In this document: in pieces, positions 45,716 through 57,040 of the stretch | How the letters are laid out: the number at the start of each line of letters is the position of its first letter | Numbering within the stretch: the first letter of the stretch is position 1 | NCBI GenBank assembly: GCA_026018925.1 | Contig: JAKSZU010000009.1 | Coordinates: forward strand, 69,738,949-69,802,948 | Reading direction: 5' to 3' | DNA: 64,000 bases | From: Tupaia tana | Lineage: Eukaryota; Chordata; Mammalia; Scandentia; Tupaiidae | Notes under the pieces: model-generated | The model's database searches: none | Told to the model about the DNA's origin: nothing | What the model saw: only the letters and a program-made list of their open reading frames with translations | Translations under genes and position numbers: made by a program

Positions 45716-46331
45716 TGAATATATGGTTATTTCAACAGTAAATTAAAAACTTTTGCCTTAAGAAAGAGTACTGCAGTAATTATACCAGGAATAGACAATT
45801 TCCTACATTGTCAAATATATAAAAGTTCCTTTTGTGTGTTCTTCAGCACTGATTGAGAAGTAGATTTAGTTCACATTTGCCTTGATATATCTATTGTGTT
45901 AACCCAATTTTCTTCTTTAGAGACTGGAATCTCAGGTGGAGACACACCTACAATGACAGAATGCAGAGGTCTGAGAAACAGTCCCTTTGTGCTCAGTCCC
46001 TCTTGCTCACTGCTGCTGGTTACTGCATTGTGAAGAAAACTCGGGGATTTTATGGTGGAAGATAGATGGGGGTGGTTTGAGACATACCTGGGCAGGCAGA
46101 ATGCAGCAAAAGGTCTGAGATGCAGTCTCATTGTGCTCAGACTATCTCTCTCACTGATGCTGGGTCTCTAGCAATATATCCTTGAGCAAGTCCTCTTAAT
46201 ATATATATTGAATTATGTACATTTACTACCATTTAATAAATTGTTCACTTTATCAAAAACATGAACAAATACAAGTTGAAAGTATGGTATGATGTAATCA
46301 TCAAATAGTATATCAGCAAATGCCCACTTTA
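45716..46331. other. Unassigned; contains a diverged 141-bp tandem duplication
   Basis: CAGAATGCAGAGGTCTGAG near 45958 and CAGAATGCAGCAAAAGGTCTG near 46099 start two similar blocks ending CTCACTGCTGCTGG and CTCACTGATGCTGG. It could be remnant L1 5'UTR monomers or a small satellite. Confidence 0.45.
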
Positions 46332-46347
46332 TGGTCTCCTGGTTTTC

Positions 46348-46600
46348 TTTTCTTTTTTTTTTTTTTTGTAGAGAGGTTTTTGCTATAGGGCATGTGTGCT
46401 GGCCAGAGAGACAGAAAGTGAGAAATCACCCCTCGGGGGGTGGCCACACCACAATTCTTTCTCCTCCATTCTCCTCCTGGGATCTTGGGCACGCACACAC
46501 ACGTGCCCAGTGTGAGTTTAAGCCACCAGGTCCAGGACTCGAACCGTTGTCGACTACATGGGAGTCCAGGGACATAGCCATTAAGGCAACTGTTGGTCCC
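46348..46600 (-). mobile_element. tRNA-derived SINE with perfect 16-bp duplication
   Basis: TGGTCTCCTGGTTTTC at 46332-46347 and 46601-46616. Confidence 0.95.
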
Positions 46601-46616
46601 TGGTCTCCTGGTTTTC

Positions 46617-47060
46617 AAGGACATGCTAATTTAACTCATTGTCCCCTTTTCTGTAATTCTCTGTTAAAAGTAATTCATCTCTTCTGCATTTAACTGCTGA
46701 AAACCTAGGAACTGAATGTTTTATTTTTATATGTCAACATGGATATTTTACACATCTTTATTGATCATTTTCATTTGTTCTGTAACGTGTGTTTTTCAAG
46801 CATCCGCCTTCCTTCCCTCCCAATCCAATCTGTTTGTTGACCTCTTCTGTATGACTACACACAATTTAGAACTGTAATTTTGATCTTGCTGCTCCCCATC
46901 ACTTGAAATGCCTTCATTTGTTAAATCTGATAATTCATATCCAGTCCATTTGTCATGGTACAATATACATGAATTTTTGGAAGAAAATTTTTTCCTCTGA
47001 TCACTTTTGAGTTGTTGATCTCCTCAGTATTTCTACATAAGTTACTTAACTAATTTTGTT
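46617..47060. other. Unassigned sequence
   Basis: No recognised feature; moderate complexity. Confidence 0.4.
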
Positions 47061-47076
47061 AATATGCTGCTTTATT

Positions 47077-47337
47077 TATTTTTTAAGAGAAATTTCTACT
47101 ATAGGGTGCGTATACTCGCCAAAGAGACAGAGAGAAACAGAGAGACAGAGGGCAAGAAATCACCACCTAGGAGGGATGGCCACGACACAATCCCTTCTCC
47201 TCCATTTTCCTCTCAGGATTTTGGGCATGCACACACATGTGCCAGGCATGAGTTTCAAGTTGCCAGGTCTGGGACTTGAACCATAGTCTACAACGTGGGA
47301 GTTCAGTGACATAACCATTATGCCATCTTCTTGTCCC
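47077..47337 (-). mobile_element. tRNA-derived SINE with perfect 16-bp duplication
   Basis: AATATGCTGCTTTATT at 47061-47076 and 47338-47353. The tail on the minus strand is short and A/T mixed. Confidence 0.95.
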
Positions 47338-47424
47338 AATATGCTGCTTTATTAGTGATCACACATTTTGTTTTTCCCCAGTGAACTATTCTCCTCATCG
47401 AGTACTTGATAAGATATTTTTATT

Positions 47425-48178
47425 CATTTATTGTTTACATTCAATCATTCTCTATCATTACAGCATACCAAATGCATTTTTCCATCAAGAATATATCAGG
47501 ATGGTGTAATGGTTATGTTGCTGGACTCCCACATAGTTGATTGTGGTTCGAATTCTATACCCAATGGCTTAAAACTCACACTGGGCATGTGTGTGTGTGT
47601 GCCATAATCCCAAGAGGAGAAAGAAGGAGAAGGCGTGGCCATCCCTCCTGGGTGGTGATTTCTCACCCTCTGTCTCTCTTTGTCTCTCCAGCAAGTACAT
47701 ACATCCTATAACAAAAATTTACCTCTGAAAAAAATTATAAATATATATAGATATAATTCTTATCAGTCCAGTCAAACATATTACCATATACACTATAATC
47801 AGGAGATTATTTCCTGATTTGGGTCCCTTAAGTGTTTTGTTTTTTTCTTCTTCCCCTTAGTTCCCTCCCTCTCACCTTCCCCCATTTCCCACCTTCCTCC
47901 CCCATTGTCTACAGTATCGTCATTGTTCTACATGATTTTATACCTTCCAATCATTCAGTTTCTGCCATAGAGTGCTGACATTCAATATAGATTGAGTGGG
48001 GACATACAATGCCTATCTTTTGAGTGGGGGCATATAATGCCTCTCTTTCATAGTCTGTCTTGCTTTGCTTAGCAGTAAATCTTTCATGTGTCCACTTTCT
48101 ATCAAATGCCAAGGTCTTGCTGGTTTTTTGTTTGTTTGTTTGTTTGTTTGCTTTTTTATGGCTGAATAGTATTCTGAA
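47425..48178 (-). mobile_element. 5'-truncated L1 3' end, minus strand
   Basis: Antisense 3'UTR (TTTACATTCAATCATTCTC, CATTACAGCATACC), split by a SINE, then CCTTCCAATCATTCAGTTTCTG, GAGTGGGGACATACAATGCC and CTTGCTTTGCTTAGC up to TATGGCTGAATAGTATTC. A 25-bp local duplication (GAGTGGGGACATACAATGCC, then GAGTGGGGGCATATAATGCC) and a (GTTT)n run near 48130 are inside. Confidence 0.85.
47497..47745 (+). mobile_element. tRNA-derived SINE, head slightly truncated
   Basis: Starts at AGGATGGTGTAATGG, lacking about ten 5' bases. The A and B boxes are retained. Confidence 0.85.
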
Positions 48179-48399
48179 AAGGCATTTGAATACAGTGTCT
48201 TATTTCTTTTGTATTTTTTGTATATCCTAGTACAATTTTCTGAATTAAAAATACATTAATTATTACTAATATAAATAATTTACCCAATGAAGTAAAAGCA
48301 TTCTTTACATTGGGTTTCTTTTTAAAATGAGAACTTCCACTTTTGCATATGTAGGACTAGGTAAGAGATATCTGATTTAAAGGATAATACTTACCTTTT

Positions 48400-48667
48400 T
48401 TTTTTTTTTTTTTTTGGAGAGATTTTCGCTATAGGGCGTGTGCGCTCGCCAGACAGACAGAGACAGAAATAGAGACAGAAAGCGAGAAATCACCCCCCGG
48501 GGGGATGGTCATGCAGCAATCCCTTCTCCTCCATTCTCCTCTCGGGATCTTGGGCACGCATGCACACGCGCCTGGCGTGAGTTTTAAGCCACCGGGTCCG
48601 GGACGCGAACCGCGGTCGACTACGTGGGAGTTCAGCGACATAGCCATTACGCTAACTGCTGGTTCCC
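48400..48667 (-). mobile_element. tRNA-derived SINE, young type, minus strand
   Basis: AATACTTACCTTTT repeats at 48386-48399 and 48668-48681. Many CpGs are intact in the head (on plus: GGGACGCGAACCGCGGTCG). Confidence 0.95.
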
Positions 48668-48704
48668 AATACTTACCTTTTAAATTAGGTGTCTAAAGCC
48701 CATG

Positions 48705-48952
48705 GGACCATCAGTTGACGTAATGTCTATGTCACTGGGCTCCCATGTAGTCGACCATGGTTCGAGTCCTGGACCCAGTGGCTTAAACTCACATTGGGCA
48801 CGTATGTGTGCATGCCGAAGATCCCGAGAGGAAAATAGAGGAGAAGGGATTGCAGTGTGGCCATCCCCCTTGGGGGGTGATTTCTTGCTTTCTGACTCTC
48901 TGTCTCTCTCTGTCTTTCTGGCGAGAGCACACGCCTTATAGTAAAAACCTCT

Positions 48953-48986
<34 letters not shown>

Positions 48987-48988
48987 AG
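48705..48988 (+). mobile_element. tRNA-derived SINE facing the previous one
   Basis: TAAAGCCCATG at 48694-48704 and 48989-48999; about 30 A's in the tail. Only 37 bases separate it from the oppositely oriented SINE at 48400-48667, and the two lie head to head. Confidence 0.94.
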
Positions 48989-48999
48989 TAAAGCCCATG

Positions 49000-50418
49000 A
49001 GTCTTAAAATCTTACATTCTTAGTTTCAAAACATCCCAGGAGTTTATGTAATCTCTTCTTCTAAATGCCTATTACTCCTTCACTGGGATTATACATATAT
49101 GAAGGAATAATACAAAGTGAATTTTGACGATAACCATTTTGAAACAGACTATATGACAGAAAATCTGCATGTAGAATGATATAGAACTCGGTCCCAAAGA
49201 GGGTATTTAGATTCAGTTTTCTTACATAGAGCCACAATTATAAAGTTAAGTAACATTTATTGAACCTCATCCCTTTAAATGTACTGTAAAGGATGTACAT
49301 AAAGAATAGTAGTTTCAGTCTATGTTGGAAGGCAACTGTGATTTATCTGTACTTCCCTTTTTTGACTTTCTGAGAGACTAGCAATGTGAATATTGTAGTA
49401 GGAAGAAGAAAGTAGTTAAAGTAAAAGCAAAGCAAAACCTAAGTCATGAAACTTTGCAGTCTTCTCTCAGTGCTGAAATTGTGTTTGAGGAGTTTGTGAC
49501 AAAGGCTGATAGTACCTTCTACACAGAAGGCTAGCACTGTATGGATACATGATTTAAATAGCATTTTCTTGGAAGCATTTTGATAAATTGTGCTATAATT
49601 ACTATAGCTGAGGTTAAATCAGTTTCATAATTTTTAGCCTAGGAGGAACTCCTCTAATGTATTGATCTAGAATTATTCTCCAGTAAAGAAACAAAAAGAT
49701 ACATACAGATCCAAAGGTCTACATAGTAGGCCATTTCTGAAAGGTCCTAGCATAGTCACATCTGCTTACCAAGATATTTAAAAGACAGCTCTAAGTAGAA
49801 ATCAAGAGCTTGGTGGACCACTTTTCTCTCACCATATTGTCTTAGGGTAAACTTTTTAAAATCCTGTGACTGAAATACAGTGGTTAAAGTACAGATTATG
49901 GGAGAGAAATCACCTTCTAAAGGACAGATTATAGAAGAGAATACACTTTCTGAATACTTTGAGATACAACAGGAAAGAAATTTAATTTTGGAGGTATATC
50001 TCACATGAATTTCTCAGAAACCAAAAAGCTGACAGAATTTGCTGAAATAAAGCTAAGAAAAATTAAACAAGACTATGTTCCAAGAACAATATCTTGATCT
50101 CAAGAAGTGTGAACAAATATATGCAAGGGATAATTCTACCCTCAGATAACATCTGCCCACTCATGGTCCCAGAGCCAACCTATGTACAGAATATAGTGAA
50201 GAATTTGTTGAGAGCTCAAATGTAAAATATCAGTTGGTTTATAATGGAGATAAGTCCTCTCGGTGCACAGTTCAAGGTGCCATAAATACTTTTCAATAAA
50301 TTTAAATTTGCAAACACACATGCAAATCAATGTTAGAAAAAGGTACAATGTATGCCCTTCAGTGATTACTATAAAAAGTTGCTCAGTTAGCCAGTCTTTA
50401 TGTGTTAAGACACATCAG
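49000..50418. other. Unassigned sequence
   Basis: Moderate complexity with no SINE or L1 recognised. ORFs are under 90 codons and lack family features. Confidence 0.4.
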
Positions 50419-50697
50419 GGGCCAGCACATAGTGTAGCAGTTAAATCACTGGATTCCCACATGGTCAACTATGGTTCAAGTCCCAGAACCAGTGGCTTGA
50501 AACTCACACCAATGTGTGTGTGTGTGTGTGTGTGTGTGTGCCCAAGGTCCTGGGAAGAGAATGAAGGAGAAGCGATTGTAGCATGGCCATCCCCCCTGGG
50601 GGTGATTTTTCACTTTCCCTCTCATTGTCTCTGTTTCTCTCTCCAGTGAGCACATGTGCCTTAAGGCAAAAACCTCTTAAAAAAAAAAAAACAAAAA
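50419..50697 (+). mobile_element. tRNA-derived SINE with expanded TG repeat
   Basis: GGGGCCAGCACATAGTG head. The GTGTGCGTGCGTG stretch of the body has become a (TG)n microsatellite at about 50512-50540. Confidence 0.9.
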
Positions 50698-50835
50698 GTA
50701 CATCTCAAGGTAAAAAGTAAGCAGGGTAAAGTAGGAGAAATACTGAGGAAGCATCTTACAAGAGTATAATTGGAAATACATAATGCTCTTCCTTGTAAAA
50801 TATTTATAGATAATAATTTTTATAAATAGAAGGTC

Positions 50836-51078
50836 CAGACAGTGGTGCCACGGTAAAACATGATGTTCTCCAAGATCTATCAGTGGAAAGAGTCCTAATT
50901 CAGTTCCAAACACCTCTCTGAATATACTGGCGCACGTGCGCCCATGCTCTGTGACCGGCTGAAAGCTGGGGGTGGATTACAATGTAAGGACTCATTGGAG
51001 GTACTATCTTAACTTCTTTTTTTTTTTAATCTCTTTTTCTCCTTATTTCTTTCATTTCCTCATGGAAGAAATGAATGT
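50836..51078 (+). mobile_element. Second SINE family, plus strand
   Basis: GTCCAGACAGTGGTGCCACGG resembles a tRNA A-box region and CTAATTCAGTTCC a degraded B box. Next come GACCGGCTGAAAGCTGGGGG, GGACTCATTGGAGG, a T/C-rich stretch and a CATGGAAGAAATGAATG tail. Confidence 0.65.
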
Positions 51079-51133
51079 ACTCTGAGAAGAAACAAAAATA
51101 TTGTAAATGGATCCTACACATAAAAGTTTATGG

Positions 51134-51381
51134 GGTTTTGTTTTGTTTTGTTTTTGCCATAGAGCATATGTGCAAGATGCCACAAAGAGAGCACTCCTTA
51201 ATAAAGACTGATAATACTGTGATTATATTTCCTTCATTTTCTTGACTCTATCAGGATCCTGGGCATATGCGCATTATCCATTGTCTTTTTCAAGCCTCAA
51301 GCCAGGATATGAACCACAGTTGGCCATATGGGATTTAGCTCCTTCTGCACAGTGCTTAATTACTGTGCTATGGGACCAGCT
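51134..51381 (-). mobile_element. Old SINE, minus strand
   Basis: Diverged body. The head (GATATGAACCACAGTTGGCC to ATGGGACCAGC) is still clear. Confidence 0.78.
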
Positions 51382-51969
51382 CAAAGGTCATGTTTTGATA
51401 AATACTAAATATGTCTTCAATACAAGAAACAGAGATAACCAAATGGAGGCACTGATGACACCTTTCCATGGAAAAGAACCAAAACAACTGATAAAATGTT
51501 CTCTTCCAGTTAGAAGAGTGAAACAAAAATCAAGAATACAGTAAAGAAATAACGAGAAAACTTTGAGACACGGAGACACAAGATAAAGAAGAGAATGAAA
51601 TGAAACACTGAATTGGGATCCATCTGTATCCAAAGGAGCTCTCCACCGCAGAGAAAAGGTAAGTGAGAAATTCACAGCAGTTCTTATTGCCACTTTGGAT
51701 TCCTGCAGTCCTGGCTACATGAGAGTCATGTAGCCATCATAGACTCTGAGCTCAGTAATTGCTCGAAGTTCACATCAGGACACTGCCCCCAAAAGAACAC
51801 ACATTTGATGCCTCCTCTCTTCTTGGGACTCAAGAAGTCATTTTCAAAGCCGTCACAAAAATGAGATAGAGAGAGAAAAATGTCAAACCTTATCATTATA
51901 GAAAATCACCAAACTACAAAGTTAAAGAAAGAAAGAAACTAAAGAAGCATAAAACAATCAGAAAACTAA
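51382..51969. other. Unassigned; possibly L1M 5' region
   Basis: Lies directly upstream of the plus-strand L1M ORF2 and has GC-moderate patches (GATTCCTGCAGTCCTGGC, GACTCTGAGCTCAG). No ORF1 similarity is seen. Confidence 0.3.
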
Positions 51970-52777
51970 AGCAAAATGACAAGAGTAAGTCCATTCCTGT
52001 CCATAATAATGTTGGATGCAAATGAATTAACTTTCAGAAGAGCTAACTATAAAAACAAACAAAAAAAAAAAAAAAAAAAAAAAAAACACCCACTCTAATC
52101 TGCCTACAGGAAGCTCATCTCATCTATAAAGACATATGTAGATAGAGAGTAAAGTGATAAAGTGATGAAACAAGAGATTCCATGCAAACAGAAACCAAAA
52201 GTGAGAAGAACTAGATAATACCGATATCACATAAAATAGACTTCAAGTCAAAAACTGTAAAAAGTGACAAAGGTTATTATATAAGGATAAGGAGATTAAT
52301 TCACTAAAAGGACATAAGAATTAAAAAATATGCTTTCAACACCAGAGTACTCATATATATAAAACAAATATCACTAGACTGAAATAGAGAATCTCCAATA
52401 CAATGATAGCTACTGATTTCAGTATCTCACTCTCAGCATTGAACAGTTTATATAGATAAAAAATAAAATCACAAAGAAACTTTGGAATTAAACTGCACCA
52501 AATTAACTTAACATTTATAGAACATATCATCCAACAAATAGAGAATACACATTATCCATATCAGCACATGGAATATTCCCTAGTATAAATCATATGTTAG
52601 GCTACAAAATAAGTCTCAAAATATTTATACAAAGAAATTGTAACAAATGTTTTTCTTGATCACAATAGAATAACATGAGAAATCAACATTAAGAGGAACT
52701 GTAGAAAATACATAAATACATAGATACTAAAGACCATATTTTTGAATGACTATGAGGTCAATTAAGAAAGAAATTTA
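51970..52777 (+). mobile_element. Old L1M, part 1: ORF2 endonuclease region
   Basis: CTAATCTGCCTACAGGAAGC, AAATAGACTTCAAGTCAAAAAC, TATTGAACAG-like and ATATTCCCTAGTATAAATC blocks follow L1M ORF2 from its start. Full of stops. The element continues in parts at 54851, 55708, 56324 and 63311. Confidence 0.75.
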
Positions 52778-53057
52778 TGGGACCAGCAGTTAGCGTAATT
52801 GCTATTTCGCTGGACTCCCACGTAGTCAACCGCGGTTCGCGTCTCGGACCCGGTGGCTTAAAACTCACGCCGGGCGCGTGTGCGTGCGTACCCAAGATCC
52901 CAAGAGGAGAATGGAGGAGAAGGGATTGCGGCGTGGCCATCCCCTCTAGGGGGTGATTTCTCGCTTTCTGTCTCTCTGTCTGTCTCTGTCTGTCTGGCGA
53001 GTGCACGCGCCCTATAGCAAAAACCTCTCCCAAAAAAAAGAAAAGAAAAAAAAAAAA
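52778..53057 (+). mobile_element. tRNA-derived SINE, young type
   Basis: AAGAAAGAAATTTA at 52764-52777 and 53058-53071, perfect. It landed at the junction between L1M and the UBE2V2 retrocopy. Confidence 0.95.
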
Positions 53058-53412
53058 AAGAAAGAAATTTACAGGCTGCAGGGGAAGATGACAGTCTCCA
53101 AAGGAGTTCAAGGTCCTTGGAATTTTATTAATTTGAAGAACTTGAAGGACAAAAAGGAGTAGGTACAGTTAGTTGAAGCCCTGAAGATGATGAAGATGTG
53201 GCATGTATAAAGTGGACAGGCATGATTATTGGGACACAAAGGACAAATTATGAAAATGGTATGCATAGGCTGAAAATAGAATGTAGACACAAATACTGAG
53301 AAGCCCCTCCATCAGTTAGATTTGTAACAAAAATTAATATGAATAGAATAAATTGATGGCAGATGTATGGAGCATACCAGTCTTAGCAAAATGGAAAACT
53401 AATACAGCATTT

Positions 53413-53711
53413 GGGACCAACAGTTGGCATAATGGCTATGTTGCTGGGCTCCTAAGTAGTCGAATGCAGTTCAAATCCCAGACCTGATGGCTCAAACTCA
53501 CCCCAGGCACGTGTTCATGTGTGCCCAGGATTTGTGTGTGTGCCCAGGATTCTGAGAGAAGAATGGAGGAGAAGAAATTGTGGCATGGTCATCTGCCCTG
53601 GTGGGTGATTTCTCACTTTCTGTCTCTCTGTCTCTCTCTGTCTTTCTGGTGAGTACACACACCCTATAGCAAAAAACCTCTCCAAAAAAAAAAAAAAATA
53701 CCCAAAAAACA
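53413..53711 (+). mobile_element. tRNA-derived SINE inside the UBE2V2 pseudogene
   Basis: Perfect 18-bp duplication AAAACTAATACAGCATTT at 53395-53412 and 53712-53729. The body carries a local duplication of TGTGTGCCCAGGATT. Confidence 0.96.
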
Positions 53712-54459
53712 AAAACTAATACAGCATTTAAGTCATCTTTAAAGAGCTATGACATCTAAAGATGGACAAGGAAAATATAAAACTTCCACACCCAAAAGTA
53801 TGACAAATATACAATTAATTTTAGTGAATCTCAGACATGTCTTAAATCAAAAACTTCTACTCATATAAATATCTTGATTAAATATCACAATGCAAAATAC
53901 CCACATATTAAGTAAATGATTCTAGCTGGTAAATATGATTGAACATTTGTAAGAATATATATAATATATGGGCACCCACTAGGTTTTCAGGTAATGAAAG
54001 AAAATGTAGCACAATATTTTTTTTCTTTTGTTAAGGCACTGTCATTTAAACATAAGCTTGGAGTACTCAAAATAGAATTTGAGCTTTCAAAATGAAAGCA
54101 TGGAGAAAAGTGTCAGATGGCAGTGGTAAAAGTGTGCATGTTTCTAAAAATAAAATATCTCAAGAAGAAAAAACAGAAATGGCATGCGTTATCCATCTTG
54201 CTTAGTGAAAGAGCTACAATCCAAATTGTTTGAAGTAGCAGATAAGATGAATATTGTCACAAATTGTATTAAGTTTTGAAGCAGTGTGGGTGCTAACTAT
54301 GAGTAGTATCAAAAATATGTTCAGAATTGTTTTGAAATCTGTATTAATTATAATAATAATAACAACACATTGGGAGTGCATGTCAAGGAATTTCTGTTAA
54401 AAGCTGTTCTTGTGTGTTACATGTAACAGATATGGTAAAATATTTGTTTACAGATTTTT

Positions 54460-54706
54460 AAAGTTTTTGCCATATGGTGTGTGCCCTCAGCAGAGAGACA
54501 GAGACAGAGAGAGAGAAAGTGAGAAATCATCCCCTAGGTGGGAATGGCCATGCTTTAGTCCATTCTTTCACATTCTCCTCTTGGGAATTAGGGCACACAT
54601 CCACAAGAACCTGGTGTGAGTTTCAAACCATCAGGTTTGGGACTGGAACTGTAGTCAGTCATGTGGAAATCCAGTGCCTTAACCACCATGTTACCTGCTG
54701 AACTCT
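54460..54706 (-). mobile_element. tRNA-derived SINE, minus strand
   Basis: Diverged copy. TTGTTTACAGATTTTT and TTGTTTACAATTTTT flank it. Confidence 0.88.
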
Positions 54707-54850
54707 TTGTTTACAATTTTTGTTTAATAAGCCATGCACGTAAGTTTAAGTGAAGTCAACAACAAGGAAATAAGTGTATGGATAAGTGATTTTGAGATTA
54801 AATTTATTCTTACAATGTAAGTAAAATGTTGAATATGTCCTCAAAAAAAA

Positions 54851-55187
54851 GAAGAAACATTTTAAAATTTCTTGAAAAATAATTGGAAACATGATATATT
54901 AAAATCTATTGTATACAACAATAAATAACAAAATCAATAAACCATTAACTAGACGAAAAAAGAGAGAAGACCCAAGTCTGACATGAAAATGTAAACATTA
55001 AACAGATGCCAAAGACATACAAAAGATCATTAGTGACTATTACATCAACAAGTTGGGAAACCTAGGAGAGCTGAGAAAAATTCTTGGACAAGTACAACCT
55101 ACCAAGATTGAACCAAGAGAAAAATAGAAAGCCTGAAGAGACCAGTAACAAGAAATGAGATTGAATCAGTAACATAAAGTCCTTTCA
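54851..55187 (+). mobile_element. Old L1M, part 2: ORF2 between endonuclease and RT
   Basis: AAATCAATAAACCATTAACTAG, TACAACCTACCAAGATTGAACC and GAGATTGAATCAGTAA are typical. Resumes after the UBE2V2 retrocopy with only a modest gap. Confidence 0.78.
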
Positions 55188-55707
55188 GAGCCAGCAGTTG
55201 GCATAATGGGTATGTTGCTGAACTCCTGATAGCTCAAGTCCCAGACCTGGTGGCTTAAAACTCACTTAAGGTGGGACCAGCAGATGGTGTAATCACTATG
55301 TTGCTGGACTCCCATCTAGTTGACTGTGGTTCGAGTCCCAGACCCTGTGGCTTAAACTCATGCTGGGCGTGTGTATGCACATGCTCAAGATCCCTAGAGG
55401 AGAAGAGATTGTGGCGTGGCCATCTTCCCTGGGGGGTAATTTCTCCCTTTCTGTCTCTCTGTCTGTCTCTATCTCTCCAGAAAGTGCACACACCTTATAG
55501 CAAAAAACCTCTAAAAACAAACAAACAAACAAACAAAAAAACTCACTCCATGCATGTGTTTGTGCCCAAAAGCCAGAGAGAAGAATGGAGGAGAACAGAT
55601 TACAATGTGACCATCCCCCTCCCAGGGGGTGATTTCTCACTTTCTGTCTCTCTCTGTCTCTCTGGTGAGTGCACACATTCTATAGAAAAATCTCTCAAAA
55701 AAATTAA
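55188..55707 (+). mobile_element. SINE split by a second SINE (outer copy)
   Basis: The head at 55188-55263 and the body/tail at 55534-55707 belong to one copy. Flanks AAGTCCTTT on both sides (about 55177 and 55709). The head lacks part of the anticodon-arm equivalent. Confidence 0.88.
55274..55533 (+). mobile_element. Inner SINE inserted in the outer SINE
   Basis: Complete copy with an (AAAC)n tail. AAAACTCACT occurs before (55257) and after (about 55538), showing insertion into the outer element's body. Confidence 0.9.
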
Positions 55708-56097
55708 GAAGTCCTTTAACAATGAATAGTACAGGTCTAGATGGCTTTACTGATGAATTCTACAAAACTTTTAAAGAATTAACTAATTTCTCAAGTTGCA
55801 CCAAAAGATACAAGTGGAAGGAATCCTCCCAAATACTTTTATGAGCCACCAGTACCCTGATACAAATTTCAGACAGGAGTAAAATACTAAATAAATAAAT
55901 AGATAGCTTGATAGATAGATGAAATAAGAAAAAAATGAAAGAAAATAAAGTAAAATAAAGCTACAGACCATTACCCCTGAAAGAAACCTATAGACCACTA
56001 CTCCTGAGGAATATAGATACAGATTTCTAAATAGCAACAACAACAACTGCCAAAACAAATTCAATAGTAAATTAAAAAGATTATACAGTAAGGAGTC
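55708..56097 (+). mobile_element. Old L1M, part 3: RT start
   Basis: ATGGCTTTACTGATGAATTC, TTTTATGAGCCACCAGTACC and CTACAGACCATTACCCCTG follow the RT domain. An AT-rich (GATA)n-like patch at 55890-55960 is internal. Confidence 0.78.
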
Positions 56098-56323
56098 AGA
56101 TGGTAGCCACACCAATATTACAATGCTCTGTGCTGTTGAAACCACTTGGGAGGGTTTGAGGATTGAGTTCTGAGGCCTCCTGTACACACATTGGGTATGT
56201 GCACATGTGGCCTTGATCTAGGCTGGCTGAGGCTGAGGATGGATCACAGCATGAAGACACTATTGGGGTTTCTCCACTCTCTCATGAAATAAATAGTTAA
56301 ATAAATCTTAAACAATTAAACAT
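56098..56323 (+). mobile_element. Second SINE family, plus strand, with target duplication
   Basis: AGATTATACA flanks it exactly at 56088-56097 and 56324-56333, defining a 226-bp retroposon. Body GATCTAGGCTGGCTGAGGC, GATGGATCACAGCATG and CACTATTGGGGTT; tail CATGAAATAAATAG. No similarity to the body of the dominant SINE. Confidence 0.75.
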
Positions 56324-57037
56324 AGATTATACACCATAATAAAGTGGGATTTATCCTACAGATGGAAAGATGATTCAACATACACAAATAAATAAACATG
56401 AGATACTGCGCCAACAGACTAAACGACAAAAGTCATATTATCATCATAATAGATATAGAAAGGTATCTGATAAAATGCAACATTCCTTTTTGATAAAAAC
56501 AACAAATAAAGGATAGAAAGCACATTCTTCAACACAGTAAAGACCATATATCACAAAACCACTAACATCAAACTGGATGAGGAAACGTCAAACATGTTTC
56601 CTCTAAGAACTAGAACAAGATAAAAATGTCCATAGCACCACTCTTATTTAACATAAGACTGCAAGTACTAGCCAGAGCAATAAGGCAGGAGAAAGAAATA
56701 AAAAGCATCCAAATTGGAAAAGAGAAAGTCAAATCATTCTGTTTGATCTTATCTATAGAAAAACCTAAAGACAACACCAATAAAACTCATAATGGAAAAA
56801 TGAATTCAGTAAAGTCGCAGGATATAAAATCAACATACAAAAAATTAATAACATTTTATACTCCAACAACAAGCTGTGTGAAAAGAAATCAAAATACCAA
56901 TGTCATTTGCAACAGCTACAACAACAAAAATCCTAGAAGTAAATTTAAGAAAGAGAAATATCACTACAGTGAAAATTATAATACGCTGATGAAATAAATA
57001 GAAAAAGACAAAATAAGTTAGAAAGAGGTCCCATGTC
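56324..57037 (+). mobile_element. Old L1M, part 4: RT core
   Basis: ATAATAGATATAGAAAGGTATC, TGATAAAATGCAACATTCC, TCTAAGAACTAGAACAAGA and ATAAAATCAACATACAAAAA in L1 order. Ends at the target duplication of the young L1. Confidence 0.82.
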
Positions 57038-57040
57038 AGA

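Larger units (their letters stand above)
53072..54850 (+). pseudogene. UBE2V2: UBE2V2 processed pseudogene with 3'UTR
   Basis: UBE2V2 (MMS2) is the catalytically inactive E2 partner of UBE2N in K63 ubiquitin chain formation. Coding similarity spans 53087-53818 without introns: MTVSKGVQGPWNF for the N-terminus, then [17 protein letters not shown], the block YSI-VIFKEL around the inserted SINE, and ENIKLPHP at the C-terminus. At least ten stops and several frameshifts. 53819-54850 is likely 3'UTR ending in an A run near 54842. AAGAAAGAAATTTA before it and AAGAAGAAACATTTTA after it fit a diverged target duplication within the L1M. UBE2V1 is a close paralogue and is not excluded. Confidence 0.85.
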
